DNA from: Alphaproteobacteria bacterium
Lineage (GTDB): Bacteria; Pseudomonadota; Alphaproteobacteria; Elsterales; Elsteraceae
Assembly: GCA_004292755.1 (NCBI GenBank)
Contig: RDXE01000026.1
Span: 62,001 to 126,000, forward strand
Reading direction: 5' to 3'
Length of the DNA stretch: 64,000 nucleotides
A model generated the notes under the pieces. That model worked only from the letters and a program-made list of their open reading frames with translations. It did no database searches and was not told where the DNA came from. Shown in pieces: positions 61,923 through 64,000 of this stretch. The position numbers and the translations under genes were made by a program. The first letter of the stretch is position 1; every line of letters starts with the position of its first letter.

Positions 61923-63315
61923 CCTCAAAGCGAACGATATCATCCTCGCCCAGATAGGCGCCGGACTGCACCTCAATCAGGTGCAGGTCGATCTTGCCGG
62001 GATTCTCCAGCCGGTGCTTGGTGCCGATCGGCAGATAGATCGACTCATTCTCAAACACCAGCGATTCGGCGTCGTTGCGGGTCACCTTGGCTGTGCCGCG
62101 CACAACAATCCAATGCTCCGCCCGGTGGTGGTGCATTTGCGAGGAAAGCTTGGCGCCGGGCTTGACGATGAGGCGCTTCACTTGAAACCGCTCACCCTCG
62201 TCCACGGTTTGATAACTGCCCCAGGGGCGGTAGATCACCGTGTGCTGCACTGCCTCGCGCCGTTTGCGCGCTTTCAACTCCTGCACCAACAGGCGCACAT
62301 CCTGACTGCGCTCCCGCGGGCAGAGGAACACGGCGTCGTCGGTCGCAACCACGATCATGTCCTCAATGCCGGTGGCGGCAACCAAGCGTCCGTCGGTGGA
62401 GCGCACGTAGCTGTTGGAGACGTTCTGAACAATCACGTCCCCCAACAGCACATTGCCATTCTGATCCCTGGGGGAAACATCCCAAAGCGCGCCCCAGGAG
62501 CCAACGTCGCTCCACCCCATCGAGACGGGGACGACGCTGCCCAGCGTGGTCTTTTCCATCACTGCCACGTCGATTGGCAGATCAGGGCAGGCGCCGAAGG
62601 CGGCCTCATCCAAGCGAATGAAATCCAGATCGCTGGCGGCCGCGGCCAATGCAGCTGCGGCCTTTTCCATCAACTCCGGCTGAAACCGCTCCAACTCCGC
62701 GCGCATCACATCGGCGCGGAACAAGAACATGCCGGAGTTCCAAACATAGCCGCCCTCGGCTAGATAGGAGGCTGCGCGTTCGGCATCGGGCTTCTCAACG
62801 AACCGCTCGACGGGGTGGGCGATCAACTCGCCCTCCCCCGCCATCTTGATATAGCCATAGGCGGTTTCGGCGTGGGTTGGCGTGATCCCGAAGGTCACAA
62901 TCCGCCCGGCGGCTGCGGAGTCCCGACCCACGGCGACAGCGTGATGAAACACGGCATCGTCGCGCACCACGGCATCGGATGGCGCGATCAGCAACAGCGT
63001 TTCGGGCTGCGGCGCTTGCAACACGGCAATCGCAACGGCAGCAGCCGTGTTGCGACCAATTGGCTCTAGCACGATGGCCGTGGGCGCGATTTGCACCTTG
63101 CGCAGCTGCTCTGCCACCACGAAGCGATGCTCAACATTGGCGATCAGCAGGGGGGGTGAAAACAGCTGGGGTTTGGCAAGGCGAAGCGCGGTTTCCGCCA
63201 GCATCGGCCGCTCGGTTGCCAGTGGCAGGAACTGCTTGGGGTGCAACGCCCGCGACATCGGCCACAACCGATGACCAGAGCCGCCAGACAAGATCACCGG
63301 TTGGATCAACGGCAT
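61903..63315 (-). CDS. manC: Mannose-1-phosphate guanylyltransferase / phosphomannose isomerase
   Basis: A 470-residue bifunctional enzyme of the ManC/AlgA/XanB type: PVILSGGSGHRLWPMSRALHPKQFLPL at the N-terminus (nucleotidyltransferase), VEKPDAERAASYLAEGGYVWNSGMFLFRADV, and a C-terminal cupin RPWGSYQTVDEGERFQVKRLIVKPGAKLSSQMHHHRAEHWIVVRGTAKV that gives isomerase activity. It makes GDP-mannose for surface glycans. It starts 7 bases after glmS, so the two are in one operon. Confidence 0.93.
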   Translation of the reverse strand: MPLIQPVILSGGSGHRLWPMSRALHPKQFLPLATERPMLAETALRLAKPQLFSPPLLIANVEHRFVVAEQLRKVQIAPTAIVLEPIGRNTAAAVAIAVLQAPQPETLLLIAPSDAVVRDDAVFHHAVAVGRDSAAAGRIVTFGITPTHAETAYGYIKMAGEGELIAHPVERFVEKPDAERAASYLAEGGYVWNSGMFLFRADVMRAELERFQPELMEKAAAALAAAASDLDFIRLDEAAFGACPDLPIDVAVMEKTTLGSVVPVSMGWSDVGSWGALWDVSPRDQNGNVLLGDVIVQNVSNSYVRSTDGRLVAATGIEDMIVVATDDAVFLCPRERSQDVRLLVQELKARKRREAVQHTVIYRPWGSYQTVDEGERFQVKRLIVKPGAKLSSQMHHHRAEHWIVVRGTAKVTRNDAESLVFENESIYLPIGTKHRLENPGKIDLHLIEVQSGAYLGEDDIVRFEDVYGRG

Positions 63316-63322
63316 AGCGCGC

Positions 63323-64000
63323 TTACTCCACCACCACGGACTTTGCGAGATTGCGGGGCTGGTCAACATCGGTGCCTTTGCGCACCGCCACATGATAGGC
63401 CAGCAGCTGAACCGGAACGGTGTAGAGCAACGGCGCGACGAAGGGGTCAACCGTCGGCAACTCAATCACCGCGCGTGCCACATCACCCAACCCCGCGCGT
63501 CCCGCGCTATCGGTGAGCACGATGGCATAACCGCGGCGAGCGGCCACCTCCTGAACGTTGGCTGCGGTTTTCTCAAACCACGGCCCGTGGGGAGCGACCA
63601 CAATCACCGGCATCGCCTCTTCGATCAAGGCAATCGGCCCATGCTTCATTTCCCCTGCCGGATAGCCCTCGGCATGGATGTAGCTGAGTTCCTTCAGCTT
63701 CAAAGCACCTTCCATCGCAATCGGATAGCTGGTTCCCCGACCGAGATAGAGGACATCCCGAGCAGCCGCCACTGTCTCCACGACGGCACGGAACTCGAGC
63801 GACGCATCCAGACGGTGAATCACTTCCGCAACCCGCGAGGGCACCTCCGCCAGCGCCTGGGTCAGCGCCGCCTCGCGCTCTCGATCGATGCGCCCGCGTG
63901 CCCGCGCAGCCGCCAGTGCCAAAGCGGCAAGCAGAGTCAACTGCGCCAGAAAGCACTTGGTGGAGGCAACGCCGATCTCAATGCCAGCGCGCAGCGGCAG
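63323..64000 (-). CDS. glmS: Glutamine-fructose-6-phosphate aminotransferase, C-terminal part
   Basis: Only the last 225 residues are in the window; the N-terminal glutaminase domain is off the right edge. The isomerase (SIS) domain shows AGIEIGVASTKCFLAQ, YLGRGTSYPIAMEGALKLKELSYIHAEGYPAGEMKHGPIALIEE and the C-terminal signature DVDQPRNLAKSVVVE. The usual VASTKAF has Cys in place of Ala. It makes glucosamine-6-phosphate for cell-wall and LPS synthesis. Confidence 0.92.
   Translation of the reverse strand: MPLRAGIEIGVASTKCFLAQLTLLAALALAAARARGRIDREREAALTQALAEVPSRVAEVIHRLDASLEFRAVVETVAAARDVLYLGRGTSYPIAMEGALKLKELSYIHAEGYPAGEMKHGPIALIEEAMPVIVVAPHGPWFEKTAANVQEVAARRGYAIVLTDSAGRAGLGDVARAVIELPTVDPFVAPLLYTVPVQLLAYHVAVRKGTDVDQPRNLAKSVVVE

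Noticed and set aside
1-64000. CRISPR arrays, tRNA, rRNA and insertion sequences
   Set aside because: No regularly spaced repeats, cloverleaf sequences, rRNA segments or transposase genes were seen by eye; a tRNAscan or Infernal run was not possible.

Overview
The window looks like a stretch of a GC-rich alphaproteobacterial chromosome, most likely from Rhodospirillales or a relative. I base this on the core gene order dprA-topA-rnr-DUF983-S41 peptidase-rpmG, the zinc-independent forms of L33 and L36, a flagellin with the alphaproteobacterial N-terminus, an intracellular PHA depolymerase, and many periplasmic-binding-protein transporters (ABC and TRAP). Lineage is inferred from family resemblance only. 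No rRNA, tRNA, CRISPR array, transposase or phage gene was seen.

Layout. 1-10.2 kb: end of a LysR regulator, an MtaD/TrzA-type deaminase, then the dprA-topA-rnr-DUF983-ctpA-rpmG block. 10.2-14.6 kb: hrpB and small conserved genes. 14.9-18.1 kb: a xylFHG-like sugar ABC operon. 18.1-21.3 kb: uncharacterised genes and a CBS protein. 21.6-27.2 kb: a solitary flagellin behind a sigma-54-like promoter. Next to it lie a FlmG-like TPR glycosyltransferase, a TPR-plus-arginine-methyltransferase-like protein and a hexapeptide acyltransferase. 27.3-33.9 kb (minus): PhaZ, then an operon of hydantoinase A and B, a PEP-mutase-type lyase and an isochorismatase-fold protein. 34.5 kb: a remnant of chrB. 34.9-41.0 kb: a BMP/PnrA-type ABC transporter interleaved with a biuret-hydrolase-like enzyme and a second cysteine hydrolase. 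41.0-43.1 kb: an AT-richer islet with an Xre/RES toxin-antitoxin pair and a third gene of unknown function. 43.2-46.7 kb: orphan binding protein, MFS transporter, small lipoprotein, alpha/beta hydrolase. 46.7-53 kb (minus): autotransporter-like barrel, then asparagine synthase and two glycosyltransferases. 53.2-56 kb: thyA-folA-mazG and ygfZ. 56.2-60.2 kb: a DctPQM TRAP transporter with a hydratase. 61.2-64 kb: rpmJ, then (minus) glmS, manC and a phosphoribosyltransferase.

Two themes stand out. The first is the flagellin locus: about 36 three-residue units with serine at a fixed phase (residues 183-299) replace the usual variable domain, and a TPR glycosyltransferase of the FlmG kind is encoded next door. 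This suggests a dedicated surface-modification system. The second is nitrogen scavenging from ureides and hydantoin-like compounds: the HyuAB operon and the BMP-ABC/biuret-hydrolase operon lie nearly back to back.

The strongest candidates for something undescribed are the Ser-x-x flagellin domain with its modification genes, the three-gene RES/Xre operon, and an apparent CTG start codon (CTGA overlap) for a lipoprotein hydrolase at 46655. No database search or computation was run; all calls are from reading the sequence.
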